Positions 54,194 through 55,671 of a stretch of DNA of 55,671 nt are shown here, in pieces (within the stretch, counting starts at the first letter, position 1; every line of letters starts with the position of its first letter). The stretch spans positions 1-55,671 of IMG/VR virus record IMGVR_UViG_3300046460_000136; one strand, given 5' to 3'. Both the position numbers and the translations under genes were made by a program. The notes below the pieces were generated by a model. The model saw nothing but the letters and a program-made list of their open reading frames with translations. It was not told where the DNA came from and did not search any database. Source of the DNA: a virus.

Positions 54194-55392
54194 TCCGCCC
54201 AGTCCTGCATCATCCCCCGCCGCTGCTCCACGTACTCCGCGTGGTTGTAAGTCTTTCGGATCTTGCTTGACCCCGCATGCGAAAGCTGCGCCTCGATCCA
54301 GTCCTCGTTGTAACCCATCTCGTTCAAGGCCGTTGAAATCGTGGCACGGATCCCATGCCCGGTCAGCCTGCCTTCATATCCCATGCGTCTTAATGCAACA
54401 TTGACTGTGCCGTCGCTGATTGGCTTGCTCGGATCACTCCGGCCAGCGATCAGCAGCTTGTAGCGGCCAGTCAACTGGTGCACTTTGCGCACTTCCTCGA
54501 CCGCCTGCCGCGACAGTGGCACCAGATAAGGCGGCACTTTGCCCTCTCCTTTTATCCTGATCACCTTTTGCAACTGCTTCACCGCTGATGCTGGAATGGT
54601 CCATAGCGCGCCGTCCAGGTCGAACTGTGACCATGCCGCGTTGCGCAGTTCACCCGTACGCACGGCAGTCAGTAATAGAAGACGGATCGCGCTCTTGGTG
54701 TACTCCGTGACATCGGCGCCCTTCAGCGCGTGCAGGAAGTCCTTCAACTCATGCTGCCTGAGCATCGGATTGTGTTTTTCGGGCGGTTCTTTGGCCGCGA
54801 CGATATCCAGGTCAGCGGCCGGGTTGATCTCCAAATAGTCCGAAGCGATGCCAAAACGAAAAATCTCGTTCAGCCAAGTGCGGCACTTGCGGGCGACATT
54901 GAGCGCCCCCCGCTTCTCTATTACACGCAGCGTCGCCAGTACATCGGCGCGCTTTACGTCAGCGATGGGAATTTTCCCCAGCGCCGGCACCAGATCCTTG
55001 TCTAGATAGAGTTGGGCCTGCGCAGCAGCACCCTTCTTGGCCTGGGCCCACCGTGGCAGCTTGAAGGCATACCACTCGTTGGCCACGACTTCGAACGTTT
55101 TGACTGCGCTTGAGACGGCCGCCCGCTTCTCTTCGCGACGAGCGGTACGGGGATCAGTGCCTTTGGCAACGAGTGTCCGGGCCTGATCGCGAAGCTCCCG
55201 GGCTTCGTTAAGGGTGATTTCGGGGTAGGTGCCCAGCGACATGCGCGGCTGCTTGCCGTGCCAGGAGAACCTGAAGTGCCAGGACTTTGTACCGTTGGGC
55301 GCAACGTACAGCGATAGGCCGCTGCCGTCAGTGAGGGTGAATTCCTTTTCGGCAGGCTTGGCCTGGCGCACAGCGGTATCAGTGAGGGGCAT
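54163..55392 (-). CDS. int: Tyrosine integrase (409 aa)
   Basis: Integrase with DUF4102-type N-terminal domain (MPLTDTAVRQAKPAEKEFTL, YVAPNGTKSWHFRFSWHGKQ), a core-binding part and a catalytic domain with R in LLTAVRTGELRNA, HxxR in GHGIRATIS, LSHAGSSKIRKT and the final Tyr in YNHAEYVEQRR. Length normal. It starts 160 bp inside attR next to tRNA-Leu, the standard place, and ends in the AlpA-like gene. Confidence 0.95.
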   Translation of the reverse strand: MPLTDTAVRQAKPAEKEFTLTDGSGLSLYVAPNGTKSWHFRFSWHGKQPRMSLGTYPEITLNEARELRDQARTLVAKGTDPRTARREEKRAAVSSAVKTFEVVANEWYAFKLPRWAQAKKGAAAQAQLYLDKDLVPALGKIPIADVKRADVLATLRVIEKRGALNVARKCRTWLNEIFRFGIASDYLEINPAADLDIVAAKEPPEKHNPMLRQHELKDFLHALKGADVTEYTKSAIRLLLLTAVRTGELRNAAWSQFDLDGALWTIPASAVKQLQKVIRIKGEGKVPPYLVPLSRQAVEEVRKVHQLTGRYKLLIAGRSDPSKPISDGTVNVALRRMGYEGRLTGHGIRATISTALNEMGYNEDWIEAQLSHAGSSKIRKTYNHAEYVEQRRGMMQDWADYLDRLTSEP

Positions 55393-55393
55393 T

Positions 55394-55441
55394 AGTACAT
55401 CACCAAGTCAGTCGAACTGAGGAAGTGCTAAACAATGTACT
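55394..55441. promoter_or_regulatory. Candidate integrase arm-type sites at the right end
   Basis: agtacatc (55394-55401) is the inverted copy of gatgtact and directly touches the integrase start; aatgtact (55434-55441) is a direct variant. They mirror the two copies inside attL. They could also let integrase regulate its own promoter. Confidence 0.45.
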
Positions 55442-55491
55442 AAAAATTTGCGGTAGGGGGTGAAAGAGCGCGAAACTCGACGCAATAAAAA

Positions 55492-55508
55492 AGCCGCTCT
55501 GGGCGGCT
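55492..55508 (-). terminator. Terminator downstream of tRNA-Leu
   Basis: Stem agccgc/gcggct (55492-55497, 55503-55508) followed on the minus strand by six T. It is inside the prophage, so the tRNA transcript now ends on phage DNA. A weaker T run on the other side allows some use in both directions. Confidence 0.72.
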
Positions 55509-55552
55509 ATTTTCGGGGTTTCGTGAAGCTTGGCGAAACCCTGTGAAACTGG

Positions 55553-55575
55553 AAATGGTGCCCGAAGCCGGAATC
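55553..55575. repeat. attR: attR core, 23-bp direct repeat
   Basis: Identical to 142-164. It covers the last 20 nt of tRNA-Leu (3' half of the T arm, acceptor end and CCA) plus 3 bp beyond. Because the phage copy restores this end, the tRNA remains intact after integration. Confidence 0.93.
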
Positions 55576-55642
55576 GAACCGGCACGCCCTTACGAGCGGG
55601 GGATTTTAAGTCCCATGCGTCTACCAGTTTCGCCATTCGGGC
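55556..55642 (-). tRNA. tRNA-Leu (anticodon TAA)
   Basis: Class II tRNA with acceptor stem GCCCGAA/TTCGGGC, D-arm with GGTAGACGC, anticodon loop CTTAAAA giving anticodon TAA, a long variable arm, and T arm GCCGGTTCGATTCCGGC. The encoded CCA occupies 55556-55558. It is the integration target of the prophage. Confidence 0.95.
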
Positions 55643-55671
55643 GGTAGCGCGGTGAAGCCGTCTAAAACTTG

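Larger units (their letters stand above)
142..55575. mobile_element. Complete contractile-tailed temperate prophage integrated in tRNA-Leu
   Basis: The element is bounded by a perfect 23-bp direct repeat whose right copy is the 3' end of tRNA-Leu. Between the repeats lie an integrase, excisionase-like gene, repressor/Cro switch, O/P replication genes, ERF/exonuclease recombination genes, terminase, portal, coat, sheath, tube, baseplate, tape measure, tail fibre, endolysin and spanins. All modules needed for a functional phage are recognisable and I see only one clearly broken gene, so inducibility is plausible but is an inference. Mu/P2-type baseplate genes are combined with a P22-like coat and DUF4055 portal, a typical mosaic. 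Confidence 0.95.

Noticed and set aside
1-55671. Search for CRISPR arrays, insertion sequences and rRNA
   Set aside because: No regularly spaced repeats, transposase motifs with terminal repeats, or rRNA-like sequence were seen.

Overview
The window is a nearly complete temperate-phage genome integrated in a Pseudomonas-like chromosome. The host assignment is an inference from protein families (DUF1654, DUF2514, DUF2280 and many Pseudomonas-type phage proteins) and from codon and base usage; it cannot be proved from the window alone. A 23-bp direct repeat (142-164 and 55553-55575) marks attL and attR. The right copy is the 3' end of an intact tRNA-Leu(TAA) gene, and the integrase lies just inside it. 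The prophage is therefore about 55.4 kb. Left of attL is the C-terminal stub of a second, different integrase, so another mobile element abuts this one.

Layout. (1) 0.2-7.6 kb: left arm with a LexA-box-controlled coiled-coil gene, three membrane O-acyltransferases of the AT3 family (one fused to an SGNH domain), a GH19 endolysin and a nested Rz/Rz1 spanin pair. (2) 7.7-23.8 kb, leftward: tail fibre, Mu/P2-type baseplate (I/J/W/V/D-like), tape measure, a tail-assembly chaperone pair joined by a programmed -1 frameshift (A AAA AAC), tail tube, tail sheath, and neck/completion proteins. The sheath and baseplate make this a contractile-tailed phage. (3) 23.8-29.0 kb, leftward: P22-like coat protein, scaffold, DUF4055 portal, large and small terminase. 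(4) 29.0-34.2 kb: two metallopeptidase-like proteins, a three-gene block of holin-like membrane proteins, a rightward small membrane gene, a very acidic protein, and a metallophosphoesterase. (5) 34.2-39.1 kb, leftward: a tightly overlapping early operon with ninG, ninB, lambda P-like and O-like replication genes (O carries an origin-like repeat), two ribbon-helix-helix proteins and a Cro/YdaS-like regulator. (6) 39.1-42.8 kb: S24-type repressor facing right, a lysogeny-expressed gene of unknown function, a DUF1654 gene under a second LexA box, and about 0.6 kb of non-coding sequence packed with hairpins. (7) 42.9-54.2 kb, rightward: ERF annealing protein, YqaJ exonuclease, SSB, cytosine methyltransferase, a TGT/DpdA-like protein and AlpA-like excisionase, interrupted by leftward cargo genes. 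(8) Integrase and tRNA.

How it works together: the S24 repressor and Cro-like protein face each other across one control region. The leftward early operon replicates DNA, and the rightward operon supplies Red-like recombination and DNA modification. The late genes run leftward over about 29 kb, with intrinsic terminators between several structural genes, and finish in lysis and surface-modification genes. Cargo stands out by strand and by AT-richer sequence: the three acyltransferases (likely surface-antigen conversion), 17434-18147, 31640-31882, 40067-40975, 48777-49124 and 50137-51076.

The best candidates for undescribed biology are: the DUF6338-like membrane protein with two related tiny Pro/Ser/Lys-rich partners (50137-51076); the hairpin-dense non-coding block (42188-42772); the repressor-adjacent gene 40067-40975; and the triple acyltransferase set.
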